Shown: positions 1 to 5,372 of the stretch, in pieces
Position numbering within the stretch: the stretch's first letter is position 1
How the letters are laid out: every line of letters begins with the position of its first letter
The notes under the pieces: generated by a model
Seen by the model: the letters and a program-made list of their open reading frames with translations, nothing else
Told to the model about the DNA's origin: nothing
The model's database searches: none
Made by a program: the position numbers and the translations under genes
DNA from: Micrococcaceae bacterium UBA4005
Lineage (GTDB): Bacteria > Actinomycetota > Actinomycetes > Actinomycetales > Micrococcaceae
Assembly (NCBI GenBank): GCA_002384315.1
Contig: DGBL01000127.1
Span: forward strand, 1 to 5,372
Direction: 5' to 3'
Length of the DNA stretch: 5,372 bases

Positions 1-107
1 GCATATGGCGGGAGACGCGCCGCCGGGAACGCCGCCGAGGGAGCATCCTCGCTGCTCCCGGTGTCAATGAAAAGCGCTGGTGTGCTCACAAGTGTGATCA
101 CCGGGCA
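1..107. other. Left-edge stretch with no supported gene
   Basis: No gene here can be supported. The plus-strand frame beginning at base 1 stays open to a TAA at 109-111 and would encode 36 residues ending VLTSVITGQ. That could be the C-terminus of a gene entering from the left, but third-position GC is only about two thirds, it uses a rare AGA codon, and I recognise no family. A 7-bp inverted repeat (GGGAGCA at 39-45, TGCTCCC at 53-59) lies here without a following T-run on either strand, so it is not called a terminator. Confidence 0.25.
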
Positions 108-109
108 AT

Positions 110-150
110 AAAAAAAGACCCACCAGAGCTTTGGCGAAAGCTCCAGTGGG
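110..150 (-). terminator. Intrinsic terminator of tRNA-Tyr
   Basis: Read on the minus strand, a 14-bp stem (bases 137-150 against 119-132) closes a four-base CGCC loop. Only two of the pairs are G-T wobbles. After two bases it is followed by seven T residues (A run at 110-116 on the plus strand). The hairpin begins 27 bases past the tRNA 3' end. This is a textbook Rho-independent terminator and probably ends the tRNA-Tyr transcript. There is no T-run on the other side, so it should work in the minus direction only. Confidence 0.9.
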
Positions 151-177
151 CCTAAATTCCCCGCCGTTCCGGCGAAG

Positions 178-259
178 TGGCAGATGAGGGATTCGAACCC
201 CCGTAGGCGTTGCCAGCTGATTTACAGTCAGCCCCCTTTGGCCGCTCGGGTAATCTGCC
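178..259 (-). tRNA. tRNA-Tyr (anticodon GUA)
   Basis: The minus strand folds as a class II tRNA of 82 nt without encoded CCA. The acceptor stem GGCAGAT (253-259) pairs with ATCTGCC (179-185), with A at 178 as the discriminator base. The D-arm begins CCGAGCGGC. The anticodon stem CTGAC/GTCAG type closes a loop carrying GTA, complementary to bases 223-225, which reads UAC/UAU tyrosine codons. A long variable arm, expected for bacterial tRNA-Tyr, precedes the T-arm containing GGTTCGAATCC. The gene lies downstream of the small secreted-protein gene on the same strand and just upstream of a strong terminator. Whether it has its own promoter or is co-transcribed is unclear, as I see no good sigma-70-like pair directly ahead. 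Confidence 0.97.
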
Positions 260-263
260 GAAC

Positions 264-279
264 GTCTTCCATGGAAGAC
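264..279. repeat. Perfect 16-bp palindrome in the tRNA-Tyr leader
   Basis: GTCTTCCATGGAAGAC reads identically on both strands and ends four bases before the first tRNA nucleotide. In RNA it could form a six-pair stem with a CATG loop inside the 5' leader of pre-tRNA-Tyr. In DNA it could be a site for a dimeric protein. A second, weaker repeat (CCCGC at 282-286, GCGGG at 295-299) lies just behind it. The rest of 260-380 contains nothing else I can name. A role in processing or regulation is inference. Confidence 0.5.
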
Positions 280-380
280 AACCCGCAACTTAGCGCGGGC
301 AAGATAACTTTACAGAAGATGCGCCCCATTATCGAATCGCCTCCCGCGCCGGAGAAAGACCGCGGAAAGCTGCGAAACAA

Positions 381-716
381 TTATCCGCCAGCAGCTATCC
401 GCCGCTCCAGCTGGGCGTAGAATTTTTCCGCCTGGCTGGACGTCACCAAACGCAACGCGACAGCGTTTTCCAGTTCGGCGCGGACTGCGCGCAACCGCAC
501 TTGCGGCCCTGTGGCCCCCGTGCTCGTGGGCGACTGGCGGACCTCTTCGGATGCCCCAACGTCAACGGTGAAGCTGCTCAGTTGCTGGACAGGAGCTGCG
601 GATGCTGGACCGGCGGTCAGGCCCGCGATGGACGCCGCGGCTGCCGCAGCAATGAACGATCCGGCCACCGCTTTCTGAACCCGCACCTGATAGCGGGCTC
701 GCTGCGAGGTGCTCAT
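381..716 (-). CDS. Small secreted protein of unknown function
   Basis: A 111-residue protein whose ATG start is backed by a GGGAGG ribosome-binding site (722-727) five bases upstream on the minus strand. Residues 1-15 are basic, about 16-36 form an Ala-rich hydrophobic stretch, and AGPASA-AP around residue 40 is a good signal-peptidase I site. The mature chain would be only about 71 residues. After a Ser/Thr/Gly-rich linker (about 55-72), residues 73-111 look like two short amphipathic helices around LVTSSQAEKF, the pattern AV-x-LVT-x-x-QAE-x-x-x-x-QL that I associate with small exported actinobacterial proteins. I cannot assign a family or function. No cysteines, lipobox or LPXTG sorting signal are visible. 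There is no clear terminator before tRNA-Tyr, about 120 bases downstream. Confidence 0.75.
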   Translation of the reverse strand: MSTSQRARYQVRVQKAVAGSFIAAAAAASIAGLTAGPASAAPVQQLSSFTVDVGASEEVRQSPTSTGATGPQVRLRAVRAELENAVALRLVTSSQAEKFYAQLERRIAAGG

Positions 717-870
717 ACTGGCCTCCCTGTGTCATCCGAAAATTCGCTGCCGAGCCCACTGTGGCAGTGACCAATGTGAGCACGCTCCACGGATACTGGG
801 AGATCACTGGAAGCTGGTGGCCAAGTAGGCTGGAACCAACAACCCAACGGACCAGTGTCAATGAATCTCC

Positions 871-877
871 AAGGAGG
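871..877 (+). promoter_or_regulatory. Ribosome-binding site deciding the yajQ start
   Basis: AAGGAGG is a near-perfect Shine-Dalgarno sequence four bases before the GTG at 882. It argues against the in-frame GTG at 855 and ATG at 861, which lie upstream of it and have no comparable site. Confidence 0.85.
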
Positions 878-881
878 AACC

Positions 882-1370
882 GTGGCAAGCGAATCCACGT
901 TCGACGTCGTCAGCAAAGTGGACAAGCAGGAGGTGGCCAATGCGCTGAACCAAGCCCAGAAAGAGATCACCCAGCGTTACGACTTCAAGGGGGTGGGTGC
1001 CGAAGTCGACTTCAGCGGCGAAAAAATCCTCATGAAGGCAAACTCGGAGGAACGCGTCCTTGCCGTGCTGGACGTCCTGCAATCCAAGATGATCAAGCGC
1101 GGCATCTCGCTGAAGTCCTTGGACACCGGCGAACCCTACCCCTCCGGCAAGGAATTCCGGCTGGAAACCTCCATCAAGGAGGGTATCGCCCAGGACATTG
1201 CCAAGAAGATCAACAAACTCATCCGCGACGAAGGGCCCAAAGGCGTGAAGTCCCAGATCCAGGGCGACGAGCTGCGGGTCAGCTCAAAGTCCCGTGACGA
1301 TCTACAGGCCACCATGGCGCTGTTGAAGGGCTTCGACGAAGCAGATCTGCAGTTCGTGAACATGCGCTAG
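882..1370 (+). CDS. YajQ-family nucleotide-binding protein (UPF0234)
   Basis: A 162-residue cytoplasmic protein of the usual family length. The GTG start is chosen because of AAGGAGG at 871-877 and because the product then begins [14 protein letters not shown], the usual N-terminus in actinobacterial relatives. Conserved blocks are visible: [15 protein letters not shown] (32-46), [15 protein letters not shown] (72-86) and [20 protein letters not shown] (116-135). Known family structures have two ferredoxin-like domains. Members bind nucleotides or nucleic acid, and a Xanthomonas homologue binds cyclic di-GMP and influences virulence gene expression. The ligand in this organism cannot be told from sequence. 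It is divergent from the secreted-protein gene and convergent with htpX, so it is probably monocistronic. No convincing promoter was found in 717-870. Confidence 0.96.
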   Translation: MASESTFDVVSKVDKQEVANALNQAQKEITQRYDFKGVGAEVDFSGEKILMKANSEERVLAVLDVLQSKMIKRGISLKSLDTGEPYPSGKEFRLETSIKEGIAQDIAKKINKLIRDEGPKGVKSQIQGDELRVSSKSRDDLQATMALLKGFDEADLQFVNMR

Positions 1371-1383
1371 GGCAAGCCTGCGC

Positions 1384-1428
1384 ACGACGGCGGCCCGCCA
1401 CTACTGTGGGGAGCCCCCGTCGTCGTTT
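1384..1428 (+). terminator. Probable terminator after yajQ
   Basis: ACGACGG (1384-1390) can pair with CCGTCGT (1417-1423). The intervening segment is GC-rich and can fold internally (GGGG at 1408-1411 against CCCC within 1414-1418). It is followed by CGTTT and then AAA. The T-run is only three bases, so this is an imperfect intrinsic terminator. It starts 13 bases after the yajQ stop, inside the convergent yajQ-htpX gap. Confidence 0.5.
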
Positions 1429-1482
1429 AAACCGGCCGTCGTTGGAACCGGCAGGTGCCGCGCCCCTATGTCACTCCCAGCC

Positions 1483-2355
1483 TTACAGCGAGCGGGCCAT
1501 CCCCTCGAGACGGGCGATGCGCTGAGCCATCGGCGGGTGGCTGGCGAACAGCTTCTGCACCCCGCCTCCCCGGAACGGATTGGCGATCATCAGGTGCGAA
1601 GTGTTTACCAGTTTCTGGTCCTGCGGCAACGGCGCGCGCTGCGTGCCCTGTTCAAGTTTGCCCAACGCGGAGGCCAGGGCGAGCGGATCGCCGGTGAGCG
1701 TTGCGCCGTCCTCGTCCGCGTCATACTCGCGGGTTCGCCCGATAGCCATCTGGATCAGCCCGGCGGCCAGTGGGGCCAGGAACGCGAGCAGCAGCGCACC
1801 GATCGGATTTCCACCCTGGTTGCGGTTCCCGCCCAGCATCCCGGCAAACGCGAACATCTGGGCCACCGAGGTGATGACCCCGGCCACCGCGGCAGCGATG
1901 GACCCGGTGAGGATGTCGCGGTTATAGACGTGCATCAGTTCATGCCCAAGGACGCCGCGCAACTCGCGCTCGTCGAGCAGCTCAAGGATCCCATGGGTGC
2001 AGCACACCGCGGCGTTTTCCGGGTTGCGTCCGGTGGCGAAAGCGTTCGGCGCCATGGTCGGAGACACATAGAGTCGCGGCATGGGCATGTTGGCCTTGGC
2101 GCTCAACTCCCGCACGATGCGGTACATCGCGGGCGCCTGCTCCTCGTTGACCGCCACGGCCTGCATGCTCCGGATGGCCAGCTTGTCACTATTCCAGTAG
2201 CTATAGGCCACAGAGCCAACGCCGATCAGGGCAAAGATCCAGATAAACGAGGACTTCCCTGTAGCCCCGGCGATCACGGCTCCGAAGGCCAGGAACAACC
2301 CCATCAGGGCCCCGAACAACAACGCTGTCTTGGCGCCATTGAAATGATTATGCAC
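1483..2355 (-). CDS. htpX: HtpX membrane zinc metalloprotease (M48)
   Basis: A 290-residue protein of typical HtpX length. HtpX is a membrane-anchored peptidase that degrades misfolded or damaged membrane proteins, with its active site on the cytoplasmic side. The zinc motif HELMH is at 138-142 (ligands H138 and H142, catalytic E139). The third ligand is E210 in REYDADEDGA. The C-terminal SHPP-x-x-x-RI element (272-280) typical of the family is present. Hydrophobic segments lie at about 9-30, 36-54, 151-173 and 184-206. The start is GTG, since the plus strand reads CAC at 2353-2355, with AAGGGGAG ten bases upstream at 2366-2373. It lies 123 bases downstream of the MFS gene on the same strand and may have its own promoter. 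No frameshift or missing catalytic residue is seen. Confidence 0.97.
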   Translation of the reverse strand: MHNHFNGAKTALLFGALMGLFLAFGAVIAGATGKSSFIWIFALIGVGSVAYSYWNSDKLAIRSMQAVAVNEEQAPAMYRIVRELSAKANMPMPRLYVSPTMAPNAFATGRNPENAAVCCTHGILELLDERELRGVLGHELMHVYNRDILTGSIAAAVAGVITSVAQMFAFAGMLGGNRNQGGNPIGALLLAFLAPLAAGLIQMAIGRTREYDADEDGATLTGDPLALASALGKLEQGTQRAPLPQDQKLVNTSHLMIANPFRGGGVQKLFASHPPMAQRIARLEGMARSL

Positions 2356-2405
2356 TCTGATTCAACTCCCCTTCAGCGGAACCTTCCCCGGCGGCACCGG
2401 GTTGC

Positions 2406-2411
2406 TCTATA
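2406..2411 (-). promoter_or_regulatory. Candidate -10 element for htpX
   Basis: TATAGA on the minus strand, about 50 bases ahead of the htpX GTG, fits a -10 element. No matching -35 hexamer is present at 16-18 bases. A short inverted repeat (CCCGG 2387-2391, CCGGG 2397-2401) would fall near the start of such a transcript. It suggests htpX need not depend on read-through from the MFS gene. Confidence 0.3.
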
Positions 2412-2478
2412 CAACGCGCCCGCGTGGCGGACTGTTCCTCAATCCTACGGTGAACGACCGCCTGCTGAGCCCGATGGT

Positions 2479-3753
2479 TCACGCCTCGGGATCGCGCGAG
2501 TCATACCGGATGAACCGCGGCTGCCAGCTGGCCAGCGCCCACGCGCCTGCCATGCACACCATCCCACCGAACACTGCGACCCAGCCTTCGCCCAGCCACT
2601 CGGCATTACCACCGGCCACCATGTCTCCCACCCGCGGGCCTCCAGCGACAACCACAATGAAAACCCCCTGCAGCCGCCCGCGCATGGCATCGGGAGTTGC
2701 TGACTGGAGGATGGTGTTACGGAACACTGAGCTGACCGAATCGGCAATGCCTGCCAGTACCAAACAGGCCGCAGCCGGGACCAGCCACGGCGTCGGAGCC
2801 TGAGCGCCCCCGGAGCCCGCCGCGAAGACGACGACCATCCCGAAGGCGCTCACCGACCCACCCCAACCCACTACGGACCACACCACGGCGAGCCCCTGCC
2901 GGTGGATCCGCCCCAGCGGCGCAGAGAAAAGACCCGCCAGAAATGCCCCAAACGCTACCGATGCGAGCAATATCCCCACCGTCAATTCGCCGCCACCGAT
3001 CATCACCGCACCAATGGCAGGCAATAGCGCCCGCGGTTGGGCGAAAATCATGGCGAGCAGGTCAATCACGAACGTCATGCGGATATTCGGGCGCGTGCCC
3101 AGAAAGCGAAAACCTTCGAGCACCGTGGCCAGCCCAGCCCGGCGCACCGCCCCTTCCGGTGGCATCGGCGGCAGCCGAAACAAGGCCCACAGGGCGGCGC
3201 TGAAAGTCACGACGTCGATCGTGTAGGTCCAGCCGTAACCCACCTGGGCGACCAGCAGCCCGGCGAGCAACGGCCCGAGCGTCATCGCCAGCCCGAAGGT
3301 CATCATGTTCAGTGCATTGGCCGCCGGAAGCAGTTCCTGCCGAATGAGCCGCGGAATGATCGAGCTGCGGGTTGGTTGGTTAATCCCTGCTGCGCCACTC
3401 TGGATAGCCACCAGGACATACAGCAGCCAGACGTTGTCCAGCCCCAGCCACGCTTGCGCAGCAGTGGCCACCGTCGTAGCCCACAACGCCAATCCCGAGA
3501 GCAGGGCAACAGTGCGCCGATCGTGGGCATCGGCGACGGCCCCGCCATAGAGCCCCGCGACAATCAACGGGAACAGGGCGAACGCGCCGAGCAAGCCCAC
3601 GCTCAGGCTTGATTCGGTGAGCGCATAGACCTGCAGGCTGACGGCCACCAAGGTCAGTTGGGTGCCCACCGCGGAAAATGCTGATCCGATGTACAGCCGC
3701 CGGAAAGCCGGACTCTCCCGCAGGGGTGTGAGATCGGCGAGGAGTCGGGGCAC
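2479..3753 (-). CDS. MFS exporter, EntS-like (MFS_3 family)
   Basis: A 424-residue, strongly hydrophobic protein with about twelve expected membrane spans, close to the usual MFS length. The loop 2-3 signature GGAVADAHDRR (70-80) is a motif A variant. GPLLAGLL (160-167) resembles the motif C region. The segment Q-SATPDAMRGRLQGVF (350-365) followed by GGPRVGD matches the MFS_3 subgroup that includes the enterobactin exporter EntS. Such proteins use proton-driven export of siderophores, macrolides or other small molecules, and the substrate here is unknown. The first codon is GTG, with no Shine-Dalgarno sequence but a -10-like TAGACT six bases upstream, suggesting a leaderless mRNA. No siderophore synthesis genes are in view, so an iron link rests only on the divergent furA neighbour and is weak. 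Transcription runs towards htpX. Confidence 0.93.
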   Translation of the reverse strand: MPRLLADLTPLRESPAFRRLYIGSAFSAVGTQLTLVAVSLQVYALTESSLSVGLLGAFALFPLIVAGLYGGAVADAHDRRTVALLSGLALWATTVATAAQAWLGLDNVWLLYVLVAIQSGAAGINQPTRSSIIPRLIRQELLPAANALNMMTFGLAMTLGPLLAGLLVAQVGYGWTYTIDVVTFSAALWALFRLPPMPPEGAVRRAGLATVLEGFRFLGTRPNIRMTFVIDLLAMIFAQPRALLPAIGAVMIGGGELTVGILLASVAFGAFLAGLFSAPLGRIHRQGLAVVWSVVGWGGSVSAFGMVVVFAAGSGGAQAPTPWLVPAAACLVLAGIADSVSSVFRNTILQSATPDAMRGRLQGVFIVVVAGGPRVGDMVAGGNAEWLGEGWVAVFGGMVCMAGAWALASWQPRFIRYDSRDPEA

Positions 3754-3759
3754 TTCTGA

Positions 3760-3765
3760 AGTCTA
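3760..3765 (-). promoter_or_regulatory. Candidate -10 of a leaderless MFS transcript
   Basis: TAGACT on the minus strand fits the TANNNT pattern. The GTG of the MFS gene begins six bases further on, which would make transcription start at or next to the start codon. The expected -35 position carries no good TTGACA match. An AGCG-GCG-CGCT dyad (3765-3775) lies in the spacer and could be a repressor site. Confidence 0.4.
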
Positions 3766-3797
3766 GCGGCGCGCTGATAGCTGCGTGCCGGAATTGT

Positions 3798-3821
3798 CGG
3801 AGCGTCCCGGCTCTCGCTCCG
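3798..3821. repeat. 7-bp inverted repeat in the MFS-furA gap
   Basis: CGGAGCG (3798-3804) is the reverse complement of CGCTCCG (3815-3821), with ten bases between. It lies upstream of the candidate MFS promoter and has no T-run, so it is more likely an operator or chance GC-rich structure than a terminator. Confidence 0.3.
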
Positions 3822-3862
3822 GCTGCGCCACCGGCCTACCGGGGCCTGCTTGCCGGGACCGC

Positions 3863-3880
3863 GTTCACCGAGTTCACCGA
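3863..3880 (+). repeat. Tandem 9-bp repeat GTTCACCGA x2
   Basis: Two perfect, directly adjacent copies of GTTCACCGA lie at 3863-3871 and 3872-3880. Each contains TTCACC, and the copy at 3873-3878 sits at the right place for the -35 of the furA promoter. The repeat could offer alternative -35 contacts or be a direct-repeat binding site. Confidence 0.6.
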
Positions 3881-3901
3881 AAATTTCTCCGTAGTTATTG
3901 T
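3873..3901 (+). promoter_or_regulatory. Candidate furA promoter
   Basis: TTCACC (3873-3878, four of six matches to TTGACA) and TATTGT (3896-3901, four of six matches to TATAAT including the key T, A and last T) are separated by exactly 17 bases. Transcription would start near 3908, about 26 bases ahead of the furA ATG. The -10 lies inside the palindromic operator. Confidence 0.55.
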
Positions 3902-3919
3902 GAGTTACTCATAATTACT
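3893..3919. promoter_or_regulatory. FurA-type palindromic operator
   Basis: AGTTATTGTGAGT (3893-3905) and ACTCATAATTACT (3907-3919) form an inverted repeat around a single central T, matching at 11 of 13 positions. The AT-rich body resembles the dyads bound by Fur-family dimers, and it stands out from the surrounding GC-rich DNA. It covers the candidate -10 and transcription start of furA, so binding would block transcription. Autorepression by FurA is known for mycobacterial furA-katG; assigning it here is inference from position and symmetry. Confidence 0.65.
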
Positions 3920-3933
3920 GGTTGACTGGTGTC

Positions 3934-4401
3934 ATGACCGAAACAACGCTCCCCCCGGCCGCGCCCTCCCGGCGCTGGGCGGATGCGCTGCGCGCGCTCG
4001 GGCGCCGGGTCACGCGTCAGCGCCTGGCAGCGCTGAGCGCCATTGAAGCGTCCCCGCATGCCACCGCCGACGACGTCGTCCAGGCACTGCGCGCTGAACT
4101 CTCGGGCATTACCGTGCAATCCGTCTATGTGATCCTCGCGGACCTCACGGACGCCGGGCTGCTCCGGAGGATCGAAACCCCGCACTCGCCAGCACGCTAC
4201 GAGACGCGGATCAACGACAACCACCACCACGCGGTCTGCACCAGCTGCGGACGGATCGAGGATGTGGACTGCGCCGTAGGCCACGCCCCCTGTCTGACAC
4301 CGCACTGGAGTTCCGGCGCGCAGCCGATGACCATCCAGGTTGCCGAGGTCCTGTACCAGGGCATCTGCGAAGCCTGCCGAAACTCACCTCCAACTAACTA
4401 A
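3934..4401 (+). CDS. furA: FurA-type metal-dependent peroxide-sensing repressor
   Basis: A 155-residue Fur-family regulator from ATG 3934; an in-frame TTG at 3922 is less likely. Residues about 15-80 form the winged-helix domain, with VQSVYVILADLTDAGLL as recognition helix and onward. The dimerisation part has two CxxC pairs (C102/C105, C145/C148) for structural zinc. By alignment to Bacillus PerR, the likely regulatory metal ligands are H42, E90, H97, H99 and D110, all present. NHHHAVCTSCG (96-106) and VDCAVGHAPCLT (111-122) are hallmarks of actinobacterial FurA, which represses katG in mycobacteria and is relieved by oxidants. The catalase gene 48 bases downstream supports the same role. 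No clear Shine-Dalgarno sequence precedes the start, so the mRNA may have a short or leaderless 5' end. A dyad at 3893-3919 suggests autoregulation. Confidence 0.93.
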   Translation: MTETTLPPAAPSRRWADALRALGRRVTRQRLAALSAIEASPHATADDVVQALRAELSGITVQSVYVILADLTDAGLLRRIETPHSPARYETRINDNHHHAVCTSCGRIEDVDCAVGHAPCLTPHWSSGAQPMTIQVAEVLYQGICEACRNSPPTN

Positions 4402-4411
4402 CCCACGTTAG
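4398..4411 (+). repeat. Short inverted repeat between furA and catalase
   Basis: CTAAC (4398-4402) and GTTAG (4407-4411) flank CCAC, overlapping the furA stop codon. The weak five-pair stem has no T-run, so it should not terminate transcription. It could be an mRNA processing point or chance. Confidence 0.3.
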
Positions 4412-4440
4412 AACCAACCACGAGATAAACCATAGGAAAA

Positions 4441-4445
4441 AGGAG
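4441..4445 (+). promoter_or_regulatory. Strong ribosome-binding site of the catalase gene
   Basis: AGGAG, preceded by an A-run (4437-4440), lies four bases before the ATG at 4450. It contrasts with furA, which has no obvious site, and would favour much higher catalase synthesis from a shared mRNA. Confidence 0.75.
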
Positions 4446-4449
4446 CGAT

Positions 4450-5372
4450 ATGACTACGAATTTCAGCACCACCCAGTCCGGAGCGCCAGTCATCGACGAC
4501 AGCAACTCCGCTGCCCTCGGCCGCGACGGAGCCATCCCGCTGACCGACCACTACCTGGTCGAGAAGCTCGCCCAGTTCAACCGTGAGCGCGTCCCCGAGC
4601 GCGTGGTCCACGCCAAAGGCGGTGGAGCCTTCGGAACATTCGAAACCACCAGTGACGTCAGCCGCTTCACCAAGGCCGCACTCTTCCAGCCGGGAGCCAC
4701 CACCGAAACCCTGCTGCGCTTCTCCTCCGTCGCTGGCGAGCAGGGCTCCCCGGACACCTGGCGCGACCCCCGCGGCTTCGCGCTGAAGTTCTACACCTCC
4801 GAGGGCAACTACGACCTGGTCGGCAACAACACCCCGGTCTTCTTCATCCGCGACGGCATCAAGTTCCCGGACTTCATCCACTCCCAGAAGCGCCTTCCCG
4901 GAACCAACCTGCGCGACGCCGACATGCAATGGGATTTCTGGACGCTCAGCCCCGAGTCTGCGCACCAGGTGACCTGGCTCATGGGTGACCGCGGGCTGCC
5001 CCGCTCATGGCGGACCATGAATGGCTACGGCTCACACACCTACATGTGGATCAACGAAGGCGGCGAGAAGTTCTGGGTCAAATACCACTTCAAGTCCAAC
5101 CAAGGCCACGAGACGCTGACCGGGGACGAAGCTGAATCCCTCGCCGGGTCGGATGCCGACCACCATCTGCGCGACCTCTCCGAAAACATCGCGCAGGGTA
5201 ACTTCCCGAGCTGGGACCTCAAAGTCCAGGTCATGCCCTACGCCGACGCCGCGGGCTACCGCTTCAACCCATTCGACCTCACCAAGGTCTGGCCGCACAG
5301 CGACTACCCGTTGATTCCCGTCGGCAAGCTCACCCTCAACCGCAACCCGGAGAACTACTTCGCGCAGATCGA
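4450..5372 (+). CDS. katA: Monofunctional haem catalase, KatA-type (3' end outside window)
   Basis: The visible 307 codons give the N-terminal part of a typical small-subunit catalase (family about 480-500 residues) that breaks down hydrogen peroxide to water and oxygen in the cytoplasm. The distal haem-side His is H54 in [12 protein letters not shown], and the catalytic Asn is N127 in [27 protein letters not shown] (88-100) and [13 protein letters not shown] (104-116) are also conserved. The barrel continues through [20 protein letters not shown] (272-291). The proximal haem-ligand Tyr, expected near residue 335-340, lies beyond the window. The start is fixed by AGGAG four bases upstream. 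With no clear promoter or terminator in the 48-base gap, it is probably co-transcribed with furA and induced by peroxide. The symbol katA is by type, not from a database match. Confidence 0.96.
   Translation, partial: MTTNFSTTQSGAPVIDDSNSAALGRDGAIPLTDHYLVEKLAQFNRERVPERVVHAKGGGAFGTFETTSDVSRFTKAALFQPGATTETLLRFSSVAGEQGSPDTWRDPRGFALKFYTSEGNYDLVGNNTPVFFIRDGIKFPDFIHSQKRLPGTNLRDADMQWDFWTLSPESAHQVTWLMGDRGLPRSWRTMNGYGSHTYMWINEGGEKFWVKYHFKSNQGHETLTGDEAESLAGSDADHHLRDLSENIAQGNFPSWDLKVQVMPYADAAGYRFNPFDLTKVWPHSDYPLIPVGKLTLNRNPENYFAQI

Noticed and set aside
330..381. CCGCG/CGCGG hairpin downstream of the secreted-protein gene as a terminator
   Set aside because: A five-pair stem with a long loop and no T-run on the minus strand; not a credible intrinsic terminator.
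757..769. CACTG-TGG-CAGTG inverted repeat between the secreted-protein gene and yajQ
   Set aside because: Only five pairs, no supporting promoter elements, and expected by chance in a region of this size.
767..831. Possible yajQ promoters: GTGACC/GATACT (767-797) and a -10-like TAGGCT (826-831)
   Set aside because: The first has a 19-base spacer and weak hexamers, and the second has no -35 at the right distance. Neither is strong enough to call.
1430..1452. Direct repeat AACCGGC (1430-1436 and 1446-1452) in the yajQ-htpX gap
   Set aside because: Seven-base copies in GC-rich sequence between convergent genes; no sign of an attachment site or mobile element.
1468..2703. Long plus-strand open frame of 411 codons across htpX and into the MFS gene
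   Set aside because: It is antisense to the conserved HtpX protein with an intact HELMH motif. Long antisense frames are common in high-GC DNA, and its translation is rich in His, Arg, Gln and Pro with no recognisable domain.
4408..4965. Minus-strand open frame of 185 codons over the catalase
   Set aside because: It is antisense to the clearly conserved catalase reading frame and has no ribosome-binding site or family resemblance.

Overview
The window looks like a chromosomal segment from a high-GC actinobacterium, most likely order Micrococcales and plausibly the Arthrobacter group of Micrococcaceae. That placement is inferred from strong G/C bias at third codon positions, GTG starts, the actinobacterial FurA signature, and the close match of YajQ, HtpX and catalase to what I remember of Arthrobacter-type proteins. 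No search was run. I see no transposase, integrase, CRISPR array, rRNA or phage gene.

Left part (1-716): a minus-strand tRNA-Tyr(GUA) followed downstream by a very strong intrinsic terminator, with a perfect 16-bp palindrome just in front of the tRNA. Upstream of it on the same strand is a gene for a small secreted protein of unknown function. The first ~107 bases hold no gene I can support.

Middle (717-3753): yajQ on the plus strand faces htpX on the minus strand across a short convergent gap with a terminator-like hairpin. Behind htpX, on the same strand, is an EntS-like major facilitator (MFS_3) exporter. Its GTG start lies six bases after a -10-like hexamer and has no Shine-Dalgarno sequence, so its mRNA may be leaderless.

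Right part (3754-5372): a divergent intergenic region holds a tandem 9-bp repeat, a recognisable promoter and an AT-rich 27-bp inverted repeat (11 of 13 base pairs matched) lying over the promoter. These sit in front of a FurA-type metalloregulator gene, followed after 48 bases by a monofunctional haem catalase that runs off the window. The layout matches a self-repressed, peroxide-responsive furA-catalase unit, the counterpart of furA-katG in mycobacteria but with a KatA-type enzyme.

Overall this is mainly conserved core genome: tRNA, a nucleotide-binding protein, membrane protease quality control, an exporter and peroxide defence. I did not find a convincing undescribed system. The points most worth a second look are the FurA operator, the palindrome in the tRNA-Tyr leader, the candidate leaderless MFS transcript and the unnamed secreted protein.
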